Source: Lineus longissimus
Lineage: Eukaryota > Nemertea > Pilidiophora > Heteronemertea > Lineidae
Length of the DNA stretch: 64,000 nt
Assembly (NCBI RefSeq): GCF_910592395.1
Contig: NC_088314.1
Coordinates: forward strand, 19,364,070 to 19,428,069
Reading direction: 5' to 3'
Shown: positions 1 to 10,970 of the stretch, in pieces
How positions within the stretch are numbered: the stretch's first letter is position 1
Layout: every line of letters starts with the position of its first letter
Position numbers and translations under genes: made by a program
Notes under the pieces: model-generated
The model's input: only the letters and a program-made list of their open reading frames with translations
Told to the model about the DNA's origin: nothing
The model's database searches: none

Positions 1-55
1 CCCGATCGGAAGTATAGGTCTAAGGGGCGAATGAATACCGAATAATGAACAAGTA

Positions 56-78
56 GCCTAACCCTAACCCTAACCCTT
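56..78. repeat. Short interstitial telomere-type tract (CCCTAA)n
   Basis: About three and a half copies of CCCTAA lie next to the start of a satellite array. This is the C-rich strand of the TTAGGG repeat used at most animal telomeres. It is far too short to be a functional telomere and is probably an interstitial remnant. The palindrome-like words ccgatcgga (positions 2-10) and tccgatcgg (115-123) flank it. Confidence 0.7.
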
Positions 79-139
79 TAAACCGATTCACAACTTATAT
101 AGTGCGGAGGAACATCCGATCGGTAATTCTAAAGTTTAG

Positions 140-1620
140 CCCCTTGAAAATATGAGAATCTGAAATCATGCAATTATACCGATCAATAGCTAGGTATCTT
201 AAATCTCGCTGATAAATCTGATGCCTAGCAAGATGTCTTAAATCTCACTGAAAAATCTCTGATCCTTGGCAAGTTATGTTAAAACTTGCTGCAAAATACA
301 GGAGTGAGACACCTACCTTGACCTACCTCAACTACAATCATTCGTAGTCATCCCCAAGTCCATGAAAATCCAAGATCCGCAACCTGTCCTCTCCAAGCTT
401 GTATTCCTGTAGACTTCTTGAACCTTAAAAATATGAGAATCTGAAATCATGCAATAATACCGATCAATAGCAAGGTATCTAAAATCTCGCTGATAAATCT
501 GATGCCTGGCAAGATGTCTTAAATCTCGCTGAAAAATCTCTGATCTTTAGCAAGTTATGTTAAAACTTGCTAAAAAATACGGGATCGTGAGACCTACCTT
601 GACCTACCTCAACTACAATCATTCGTAGTCATCCCCAAGTCCCTGAAAATCCAAGATCCACTACCTGTCCTCTCCAAGCTTGTATTCCTGTAGACTTCTT
701 GAACCTTGAAAATATGAGAATCTGAAATCATGCAATTATACCGATCAATAGCTAGGTATCTTAAATCTCGCTGATAAATCTGATGCCTTGCAAGATGTCT
801 TAAATCTCACTGAAAAATCTCTGATTATTAGCAAGTTATGTTAAAACTTGCTGAAAAATACAGGATCGTGAGACCTACCTTGACCGACCTCAACTGCAAT
901 CATTCGTAGTCATCCCCAAGTCCATGAAAATCCAAGATCCGCAACCTGTCCTCTCCAAGCTTGTATTCCTGTAGACTTCTTGAACCTTAAAAATATGAGA
1001 ATCTGAAATCATGCAATAATACCGATCAATAGCAAGGTATCTAAAATCTCGCTGATAAATCTGATGCCTGGCAAGATGTCTTAAATCTCGCTGAAAAATC
1101 TCTGATCTTTAGCAAGTTATGTTAAAACTTGCTAAAAAATACGGGATCGTGAGACCTACCTTGACCTACCTCAACTACAATCATTCGTAGTCATCCCCAA
1201 GTCCCTGAAAATCCAAGATCCACTACCTGTCCTCTCCAAGCTTGTATTCCTGTAGACTTCTTGAACCTTGAAAATATGAGAATCTGAAATCATGCAATTA
1301 TACCGATCAATAGCTAGGTATCTTAAATCTCGCTGATAAATCTGATGCCTTGCAAGATGTCTTAAATCTCACTGAAAAATCTCTGATTATTAGCAAGTTA
1401 TGTTAAAACTTGCTGAAAAATACAGGATCGTGAGACCTACCTTGACCTACCTCAACTACAATCATTCGTAGTCATCCCCAAGTCCATGAAAATCCAAGAT
1501 CCGCAACCTGTCCTCTCCAAGCTTGTATTCCTGTAGACTTCTTGAACCTTAAAAATATGACAATCGGAAATCATGCAATTATACCGATCAATAGCAAGGT
1601 ATCTTAAAACTCGCAGAAAA
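140..1620. repeat. Satellite array with two-step higher-order structure
   Basis: A unit of about 281 bp is repeated from about 140, 421, 703, 984 and 1266, with a degenerate partial copy from about 1547. Copies alternate between two variants. Type A has agctaggtatctt and type B has agcaaggtatcta, so the real period is a dimer of about 563 bp. Within each unit the word aaatctcgctgataaatctg recurs in degenerate form. No coding potential is seen. Confidence 0.85.
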
Positions 1621-1639
1621 ATCTTTGATTCATAGCAGC

Positions 1640-2578
1640 AAATATTTCATCATGTGATACAGTCGGGGTTTTCATAATGTGCCAGGTGGATGCAGGTAGG
1701 AACTTCATGCAAGGTAAAGGCAATTAGAGTGCTTGGCAGGTCAGGAGAGTTAAGTTGGGAAGAGGGGCAGTGCAGTAAGTGCGGGCAGTTATGGTGGTGA
1801 GGGGGAATGATATAACCCTGACAGTACCAAACATGAAACAGTTGCAAAGATAAGAGAACAAAAAATGTCTCTTTAAAAAGTATCTTTTCTGATTTAAAAG
1901 AAAGCATTATGCATGTGTCTGTGATGCACAGTGGTTGACACTTTGTAATGTGTGAATCTGTCAGCACAAACCTGTGCTCTGGGTAAACTCCATGCTCAAA
2001 GATCTCACGTTGGGCTTGGCTGTCTTCCTTGAGTGTGCAAGTGGGGCCATCGGCATTCAACGATTCAATAGGCCCTGAAAATATGCTGAAAGATGCAACA
2101 TGATCACTTAAACAGGGCTAGAGCATCAACTGGTCTGATCAGGGAGATTGCAGCTTAGTATCAAGTGCCCGACGCTGGTACCACAGTCTGCTCCATTAGA
2201 GGACGATTAAAAGCTTACTTCTCACCTTCTCTTGAAACCAACTCAATTCTGTGCTCATTAAGAAACTCAAGGCTCAGAGATCTTATCTCGGTTGTCTTGC
2301 CTTTGTGGACTAGGTTGGCCATCGGCATTCAATGATCCATGGCGATCAAAATATCTGAAATAATGCTGAAAGCTGCAACATGATTAACTGAACCAGGACT
2401 GAAGCATTTTTTTTCCTGAACAGAGAGACGGAGGAAACACAGTCGACTCACTATCTGCACTATTGCCAGAGAACTACTCTGGACTCTTGGGTCGTTGCGA
2501 GATTAGTTTTCTCTGCAACCCGAGAAGGAATGATGAGCATCTCATGTTCAACTAACTTGCTTTCATTTCGCAGTCGGT
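1640..2578. other. No gene recognised
   Basis: An open frame of 136 codons exists on the minus strand (1650-2060). It shows no recognisable domain, no splice context and no convincing codon bias. Nothing else stands out. Confidence 0.5.
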
Positions 2579-2995
2579 TTATTAGTTACCACTGTATGCC
2601 TTAGAGGGGGCAGAATGGTACTGTTTAGACAAGAAGTCTCTCCAACAGCCACAAGTATCTCTTCAAAAACATCTCAGCAACACGTTCGACCCAGCTAATC
2701 TGTCAGCGTGGCTGACCAGTAGGTTGGGAATTGTGTGTGATCAGTTCTCTCAAAGACGCCCGAGACAAGGATTAAGATCTTGTGTTTATAAGTTACCATT
2801 GTTATGCCTTAGAGGGGGCAGAATGGTACTGTTTAGACAAGAAGTCTCTCCAACAGCCACAAGTATCTCTTCAAAAACATTTCAGCAACACGTTCGACCC
2901 AGCTAATCTGTCAGCGTGGCTGGCGAGTAGGTTGGAAATTGTGTGTGATCAGTTCTCTCAAAGACACCCAAGACAAGGATCAAAATCTTGTGTTT
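2579..2995. repeat. Tandem duplication, unit about 209 bp
   Basis: The block starting at ttagttacca and including cttagagggggcagaatgg and caacacgttcgacccagct occurs twice, at about 2581 and 2790. The copies are nearly identical, so the duplication is recent. Short open frames in it merely repeat each other and are not taken as genes. Confidence 0.8.
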
Positions 2996-4025
2996 AATGG
3001 CGAACAAATGCTTGCCCTTTCCAAAGACACCCTTTCAGGAATCTTGCTCCCATGGGGTTGACTGGCTCTTCCACAATTCCCCCGTTCTCCCCTTGCGAAC
3101 GTATCATTAGATAAAGCCAGGTCCTTGAGATCACGGTGGAGTGTCAAGAAAAATTGCAAGCAAATGCCAGGGAGACCACTATCTGACATCCATAACAGCC
3201 TACTTCCCTCTTCAGCTAGTTACAGTTGGTGTGACACAACAGGCGGGATAGTGGTTGCCAAAAGTTTTTGATTGATTGATTTATAACATCATTTGAAATT
3301 GTATTTTACCTGGTATCAAGAGAGAACACTGATAAGTCAACATCAAGTTCTTAATCGAGTTCTTGATTTCAGTGTTACCTGACCACAAAAGCTTTACAGG
3401 GTCGTTCAAACAACTTGTTCAGACAAGAAGTCTGGTGACTAGATTTGGCTGGTTTCTTCAGTGTGATCACTGCCGGCCAAGGCACGGTCAAAATTGTTGC
3501 ACTAAACATGTATAATGAATCAGTACATCAAGTAACTGAACTGTTCGAAACTGAGAGTCAAAGAAAAAGATCGCCAAGAAACTACATCAACATTTCGGGC
3601 ATGCATCAGCAGAAAAGTTTAAGAAACTGATGTCTAATTCTTGGCTCAAAGATATACTGATGATGTGACATCACATCATGTGGGTCTTTGAAAGATTAGT
3701 TTTCTCTGCATCTGTTCTGATCATTTGGAAAGTGGAAAGAAGTTGTACTCGCCCAACTTAGAGTAGCTCACATCCAGGTTGACCTGCCTCGAGTCTTGGC
3801 CTGCGGAAAAATCCAGAAGAAACTCATTCAAAGAGAAAAATGGGAACAGAAATATTCAACTGTTGAAAGGTTCAAGAATCTCCTGCTGAATAAGCTGAAC
3901 AAGTCAACTTCAACTTTAGTTCTTCAATTTTCGATTCCTCACATTTAGATAAATTTGATCAAGTTGTTCAGGAAAAATCAGACACAAATTTCAACACTTA
4001 ATTCAGTCCAAAGACAAACCAGCAC
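2996..4025. other. No gene recognised
   Basis: This AT-rich stretch has only short open frames that do not resemble known proteins. No repeat of note was seen. Confidence 0.5.
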
Positions 4026-4034
4026 TGATTCAAA

Positions 4035-4285
4035 ATGCACAGGGCAGTTAGAACTGGTTCTGCTAATTAAGTCATGTGACCCAAACCTCCTTTTCATTAG
4101 TCCAGTCTAATCCCTTGTCCATTGTCCCGGTGTCAAGCCTGTCATGCTACTGCTTCAATTGTGGTTCAAAATGCACTGATTCAGAATGCACAGGGCAGTT
4201 AGAACTGGTTCTGCTGATTAAGTCATGTGACCCAAACCTCCTTTTCATTAATCCAGTCTAATCCCTTGTCCATTGTCCCGAATTG
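4035..4285. repeat. Direct duplication, spacing about 151 bp
   Basis: A segment of about 95 bp starting tgcacagggcagttagaact and ending ccattgtcccg occurs at about 4035 and again at about 4187. The copies are almost identical. Confidence 0.75.
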
Positions 4286-4732
4286 AAGCTACTGCTTCAA
4301 TTCTGGTTCTCACAATACCTTTCTTTAACAGCTTTGATTAGGTATTATAGATGATTGGATTAGTTTGGCTAAAGGGGGAATGACAAGATAATGATGAGTC
4401 AGTACCTTTATTATTGGGTATTCCACTTGCATACATAATTTGGGAATTTGAATTTATCAAATCTTTATAGAACCCCAAGGTTATTACAAAAAAGACACAC
4501 ACTCAGCTAAATAAAATGTGATATCATCTTATTATGGATGAGAGAAAGTGATGACGAGTGGAAGCTGCCTAGACTTCTGGTTAAAACTGAAGCGCCCCCT
4601 ATACAATAACACTTTACCTAATCAGCGCATTTGTGTTCAGATTTCTATTCTATTCTGATCTGTGACATGTTGTTCCAGCAGACGAAAAATCTAGACTGAT
4701 TCGAAAATTTTTGTGATGGTTTTCTCACTTTT

Positions 4733-4885
4733 ATTAAGGACACTCTTTGGACAGACAGATGCTGTCCTCACTAGGGAAATGTCCTGATTACAGCGAACAA
4801 TTTGCATAGAAATGACTTATTTTAGACCTATATCGTGAGGGTGTCCTGCTAAGAGAGGTGTCTGATAAGGGAGGTTCCACTCTTG
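4733..4885. mobile_element. Degenerate copy of a 'gtggaacctccctta' MITE family
   Basis: The right part reads gataagggaggttccac, the reverse complement of the left terminus of the elements at 40155 and 45041. The left part has attaaggacactc and gtcctcactaggga, which match their interiors. This looks like an eroded fragment of one non-autonomous DNA transposon family present at least three times here. Confidence 0.5.
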
Positions 4886-7050
4886 TTTTGATGACAGAAG
4901 TTGATGACCGTGTTACTCTTTCAGATTGCCACATCAGATAAAGGGACGGATCTGTACGCCTGGTGCCATATCTTCTGTCGGCATCTAATAGGGGACGCCA
5001 CAAGACTGGTAAGCAAATATGTGTTGCTCGCAAGGAACTTACATCGTGTGTCATTCGAATAGACTTTAATGACAATCGAATTGATGCTCTAAGGGGACTC
5101 TGATGACACTGAGGACATAGAGCCCTGCTCGTTATGTAATGTGACGCCATATCCAGCAGCCACCATGGAGCCAGCTCATCTCTTACATATGGAAGGATGC
5201 CATCTCATATGGTAATGATATTAAAAAATCAATTTCTAATTTCTATCTCATTGCTTTGGTGTAGGCTTTAGCCTTATTTAGGGATTGTGAACAATTAAAA
5301 ACATTGTTAAAGAGAAAACGTCTTAGATTGATCAGACCTCTGATATTGAGAAGTTTGCAATTTATATATGACCAGACAGATTTGTGTCTGTTGTTATTCT
5401 AAGCAGTGCTGAGAGTCCTGATGATATTTTTGGAAAGTTCACCACATTTGTAAAAATTACCAGCAATTTGAGAATTTGAAGTAATTTGATCTCTCCTTAG
5501 AAGTTTTCTCAAACTTTTCAGTGTTGTACTTGATCCCTCATGATCTTAAGAAATGTAGAAAAAACAATGCACCTTCACCAAGCATTTCTAATTGTCTGCA
5601 GACTGGTGAACCTGCCTCTGCCTGCAATGAGAGGATAAGGGATCCTTTCAATCACTGTCCAGAAAGGGAACCACTTTGCTGGCCATAGAAATTTTTCCTG
5701 AATTTACAATGAAAACTGTAGTTGAAATTTTTGTAACCACTGAGTGGGGCCTTTGACCTGAAACTATGCACAAATAGGAAAGATCTCCTACCCTAGCAAA
5801 TTTTTGGTCTAATATGGTTCTTAGGCGTACGTGTCTGGCATTCAGACTTGAGGAAACCCCTCTCTATCCATGAAAATCATCAATTGGCCACTGATGGCAA
5901 ACTTTGATCACCTCTACTTCTTGACGTCACATGTCAAATAATGACCCTTCACTGTTGGAATCCAGGTGAGCACATGAACCATTTCATTCATGCAGTGTTG
6001 GAGATATTCATTGGTGAAGTTAAGGTTTAAATGGTAACAAAAAACAACAACTTTATTGACATATATATGATTACTGTCGCCTGAGGTATAGAATATTGCT
6101 CAAAAGTACTTCTGTCAGGCCCTGCACTCCCGGGGCAGTCCATTGCTTCAATTCATCCTGAGTATGAAATCAACTGGCTGAAAGAAGAGCAGCTCATTGG
6201 TGATGTAACATGGAACATTTGAATGCCCCCTCCCCCTCTTACCAACTGCAATTAATTTTAGGGCAACTCACTGAGTAACCCATGCATTGGGCTGAGACTG
6301 CATACAATTCCTCAATCATCAAATCTAGTCATAAGTTTTGCATTAGCGTACATGTTACTTTTAAAATATTGACCCGAGAAAGGCAATTTTTCACAGCATG
6401 GTAACGAAATGGATGTCAATAAAGTTGGTGCTTTATCATTTCTGTACTAATCTTAACCTCATTAGTGTGGAATCTAATGCGTTCCAGTGCATCATATACT
6501 TTGCTGATGATGGTGTGCACCTACTAATATCATATTATGTTTCTTTTCAGGAGATGAGCCATCCCACAGAAGGGAGGATGTTGCTGAGCCAGCGCATCTC
6601 TACCATGCTCCCGTCGCCGTCAAGGAGGTTTGATTTTTGTCACCGTAGGCCTTAACCTTTTATTGCAATATCTGATTGAAAGGTGATTTGATAAAAATCC
6701 TGATATTTTGTTTTCTGATTGCGAGAAGGCAATTATCTTTATATCGTCACGCCTACTTCCTAGTATCACGTTGTCTGGGACCGCCCATCTTGATACTTCG
6801 TTCTGATCAGCTTAGATCCTTCCCGCCATCTCATTATTATTCCCAGGTCCACGTGACCCATGTAACTTCCTTGTTCAATAAAGTAGTCAGATAGCATTTA
6901 CAATTTACAGTACACACTTCGTTGATTCCTTCTTTATCCGAACCCTATTTCCACGTGCTTATGCACAATAAGTGAGTGTACTCACTTCCCCTATTTTATA
7001 GTACTATCCAGCTATCCAGTACGTTTGCCACACAGGCATACACCTTAACC
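4886..7050. other. No gene recognised; one exon-like stretch at 6551
   Basis: Open frames are short. At 6551-6629 a pyrimidine-rich tract ending ttttcag is followed by an open stretch (EMSHPTEGRMLLSQRIS) and then a gt. It has no recognised similarity and no partner exon was found, so it is not called as a gene. Confidence 0.4.
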
Positions 7051-7057
7051 ATTGTTA

Positions 7058-7180
7058 ATAAAGGCGGGGACGTTTTGGATAGGGGACCTTTTGGTCCGAG
7101 GACAGTTTCCCGTACCCGGGGACGTTTTGGAGTGGGGACGTTTTAACTGGTAAGCGAGGGGATAGGAGGGTACCTGTCCT
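7058..7180. repeat. Short G-rich repeats 'ggggacgtttt'
   Basis: The word ggggacgtttt or a near variant recurs about four times within 120 bp. This may be the terminus of a degraded MITE or a small minisatellite. It lies just beyond the probable 3' end of RXYLT1. Confidence 0.5.
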
Positions 7181-7542
7181 GACGTCATGTTATAAAACAG
7201 ACCCCCCATCCTGATCTCCCCAACAGGCAATTTTCGAAATTCCCAATGCAATTCCCGAAGTCCCCGCTTAACTCTATCCCAGTCCTGGAAGAGAATTCCC
7301 CTCCCAACGACTAAACCAGCTTGTGCAATGAAGCAATGATTTGATAAATCATCACAGTCACAACCAGTCAACATGATCCATGACCAGATGTGGTAGTTCT
7401 GTCACAAGATTATGTGGTTGTGTCATCAGGGGGTCGTACTTAGAGGTGTACACGACATCCATTGATAGTTGCAACCTTTGGGACATAAGATAGTGGTGTT
7501 CCAATACAGACAGAGACAAAAATATTTTGTAACAACAATTTT

Positions 7543-7548
7543 TTTATT
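7543..7548 (-). terminator. Candidate RXYLT1 polyadenylation signal
   Basis: TTTATT on the plus strand gives AATAAA on the minus strand about 570 bp after the RXYLT1 stop codon. It is the nearest clear signal in an AT-rich stretch. The actual cleavage site is not known. Confidence 0.4.
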
Positions 7549-8117
7549 AATTTCTCATAAACATACAAAATAACGTTCTCTCAATAAGAGCATGGTTACA
7601 TTGGTGTAAATATTGCACAATCACTGATATGTTGAGACAATGTCCAGACAATGCATTCAATAAAAAAAAATAGTTTTCTGAGATTATTGTAGTAAAATGT
7701 TCAAACCACGAGACAAAAGACAAAATTTCAACTCACTGCAGTGCCACCTGTTATCTGTTACCTGAACTGAAATAGACTGATCTGATGAAAAAACCGACCA
7801 CTTTTTTGCTCTTAGCAAACAGCTTAGAGAAGCTCTCCACACTCGTGACAAAACAATCACGGGTTACCTGGATCTCAGATAAATCGGCATTGTGAAACAA
7901 AAATATTACATCAAATTTGTCTGGTCCTAATGTCATTTTGGCTATCATGCTGTACTTTCTGAGGTATTTTTGGCCTCGGTGCAAAGCGCTTTTGAACACA
8001 AAAGCTCTGCAGATCACTTTCAATTGACTTAGAATCGATTGCTCACATCAAAAAGTTTCGATACAAAAAAATCAACAAAAAATAGTTCAATAAGTACTAG
8101 CAAGTGCCATACACAAA

Positions 8118-10845
8118 TCATCTTAAAAACTTTTGTTCCAAAGCATCTAAAAACCTTCCACGCATCTTGCGCTTGAAAAGATCATACCATTCCAGAATCT
8201 TGTGCCTCCTCTCTATCTTTCCTTTCGAACTAAACAAACCTTCCGTTTTAAAAATATCGTACAACTCTGTCCAGTCTTTGATGAAGATCACTGGTGCGCC
8301 AAATTCTTTGAGCAAGTGTACAGGTGCATCATGGGAGACTGACGAGTTGCCGCAACGTCCCTTCGTCATGATGTCTTCGATAACAGGCATCGAGCCGACG
8401 GACATGGCCTCGTACATTCTGTAGCATTCCGTGTTGTCCCCAGCAGGGTTCAATGTCAGGTCACTTTCAATGAGTCCCTTGATATAGGAATTACGGGTTT
8501 CATCTGTCTCACCAGCGGCCCATCTGAAAGTCACAAAGTAATTGACAAAAATTAATTTAGACAGTTCCAAGTTGGCAAAGAAAAGAGGATTTATTCAGTC
8601 AAGGCTGTCTAGAGGCAAGTATAAAAATCAAGTTATCTCGAGAGTCCCTGTCAACTAGTGACTCGGACTCTCGGCCAGCAGTCAAACCCCACAGTTGGCA
8701 ATGGCCACCAACTAGGCATACTCAATTAGAATTTTTTACTTACTTTAATCTGGGTTTGATATAACACTTATGATGTAGCTGGTTTTTCGTCATCATATTC
8801 ATCAAAACCTCCCGAGAAGTATTTTTGTAAACTGTCGCAACGTAATTGCAAATGTAAGGCCGTGTCGCTTTATAGTTGATCTGGTGCGGCTGGAAGTTTG
8901 GGAAATCTCTATACCTGGAATGCAAGTGAAGCAACACTATAAAACATTCGACAGCAGTTTGAACGACAGTTTCAGTGATTCCCCAAGTTTGGTGTTAAAC
9001 TGCTGACGCAGCGGGTCTGGCCAAAAGTATTCTTTTTTATTTTTATTTTGATTGATCTGTAAAAATGTTACTTACGTAGCAACCCCGAGCGGCCATTGGT
9101 AAATATTGTCATTATCGGCCTCTGGAATGTCATAGATGATGAATGCCACATCAACACGTCCACCATTTTTCACCAAATATGGCATGAACCAATCATTATT
9201 GCACTTTTCATCGCCGAGCAGAACGACCGCCACGTGACGAAGATGTTTATAATTCGGCAAGTAGTCCAACCACGACTTTGCGTAAGTAATCTTGTCTTTT
9301 GTTCGTCCGTTTAGCGCTAGCACCAGATTCTCAACGTTCCATGGCACATTCGATTGAATCACTCCAGGGCCGGTTCTGAACCTGAAAGTGAAGCAAATAC
9401 AAAAGCCCTGTCACCAATGGTTTTTAAGGGTCGCCGTACTAATATTGAGACTGGGAGGTTGGAGCTAAAATGTAGGGCCAAACCGGAGGAACTGTGGCCT
9501 ATGATTTGGGCAGTCAGAATTTTGTTGTTTCAGGAAAAAGATTTACTTTTGAGGCCACAACATTGAGGCGTTACACTATTCCTTCACAAGGAATATTCGA
9601 GGCATAGCAAAATTACACATCTCTCTAAAATGTATATTTTACCGGTTCCAAATCTTACCTGAATTTGAAATTTCTGTATTGCGTTTCCCCATAACGCCAA
9701 ATGCCACCCATTTGATCCTTTAAGGTGCTATTCAAGATGTGCTCCCATAAGTAGTTACCTGAAATAAGCAATCAGATGATGTAATTACAACAGTGATCTT
9801 CGCCCGGAGCACTCTTCTTTATCACGCTGATGCGTTCGGAATCCCATACAGGGCTTGATGCTCAAGTAATTTGAATCCACAGCAAAGTCTACACTACCAA
9901 AAGTGTTATAAAGTGCTGTCTGTCATGATATTGATATGGGCAACAGGGCAAGATGGTTCCATCAGGAACAGTCTTGAAATTCCAATGTTTGAAATGCAGT
10001 AAATTCAGAGTTTACGGATGAATTGGGAGCGATTCAGATATCCTATTGCTTAGGTAAATCATGTGGACAGTGTCGTATCAGCACTTTCCACAAGGTTGCC
10101 CAAGTCTGGAAGTCTCACCTAAAGCTGCTTTTCCCCAGATTTCAACATCATGAAGTTTTATCTTCGGCGCTTTCCATTTTAACATCGCCTTTTCAAAAGG
10201 GATGGCATTCTGATTGTTTTCCAACTCCTGACCCCATGGATTCCACTCTTCGTTGTCATCTGAAAAATAGGGAAAATAATTAATCCCGACAACCTAGCAA
10301 TAGCATAATGAAAAGGTATGATTAGCAGATTACATTATTATTACGACCCCCCACAATTTCTTTGAAAATAAATTACCTCTATCAGTTGATCTTGAAGGAG
10401 GGGATTGAAATGATAAAGCGTCATTACATAGGCAAGGCCTATACTGTATAACTATAAGAACTAAATAAGCCAATTTTTTGATAGGCATACCAGGTAGGCC
10501 TATTTAGTCCTCAAAATGGAAGCTGGGAGGAGTTGACGAGTCCCACGTGTGTAGTCATGTGTCAATTGTGTGTGTGTGTGTGAAGGCCTATGCATGCTGT
10601 ATCATGGTATGCACAGATGCATGCTGGAAATGCATTGGGATTGACATTTTGACTGTTGACTCACCTTCGATATAAGAATTATGCTTCTCCACCACCTTGA
10701 TTGATTTGTCATTATCACCATACTTTCTTCTGATTAAAAAATAACTACTATAGCATGTCACCAGCATATAACCCGCCAAGAATAAAAGGATAACGGCTCT
10801 GAAAGCGGTACACCGGAACCGGACCCAGAATCTTTTCAGTGCCAT
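8118..10845 (-). CDS. RXYLT1: Ribitol-5-phosphate xylosyltransferase 1 (TMEM5 orthologue)
   Basis: This Golgi type II membrane glycosyltransferase adds xylose to ribitol phosphate on the O-mannosyl glycan of alpha-dystroglycan. Coding exons, in order, are 10665-10845, 10119-10259, 9659-9758, 9076-9381, 8744-8914 and 8118-8523. All have GT-AG borders, and they total 1,305 nt, or 434 aa plus stop (human about 443). A short basic tail precedes one membrane segment at about residues 15-37. Conserved words include EEWNPWG and WGKAALG in exon 2, YLWEH in exon 3, LALNGR, VVLLGDEKCNN and QWPLGVAT in exon 4, RPYICN in exon 5, and SDLTLNPAGDNTECYRMYEA and GAPVIFIKDW in exon 6. The start at 10845 is chosen because the basic and membrane segments follow at once; an in-frame upstream ATG-like codon exists near 10932. 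The gene is head-to-head with THUMPD3. The match is clear along the whole length. Confidence 0.95.
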
Positions 10846-10970
10846 GCCGTCACTGCAATCACTTGCCACTCTCGATTGCAGAAGAACGCTACTGTACATA
10901 CCGCTGTACAAAGGAATACAATATAGCCTCACCCTTTACTGGCGCGAGGTTATCACGTGACTTGGACAAA
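10846..10970. promoter_or_regulatory. Putative bidirectional promoter between RXYLT1 and THUMPD3
   Basis: Only 125 bp separate the two divergent start codons, so both 5' untranslated regions and the core promoter must fit here or overlap. The palindrome TCACGTGA (10953-10960), a classical E-box of the USF/MITF type, lies about 12 bp before the THUMPD3 start codon. No convincing TATA box is seen. Shared control is inferred from the spacing. Confidence 0.6.

Noticed and set aside
140-1620. CRISPR-like alternation of repeats
   Set aside because: The units are long, contiguous and lack unique spacers, and the window is clearly animal nuclear DNA.
1650-2060. 136-codon minus-strand frame as a gene
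   Set aside because: No domain, no exon context, and His/Cys/Leu-rich composition typical of chance frames in AT-rich DNA.
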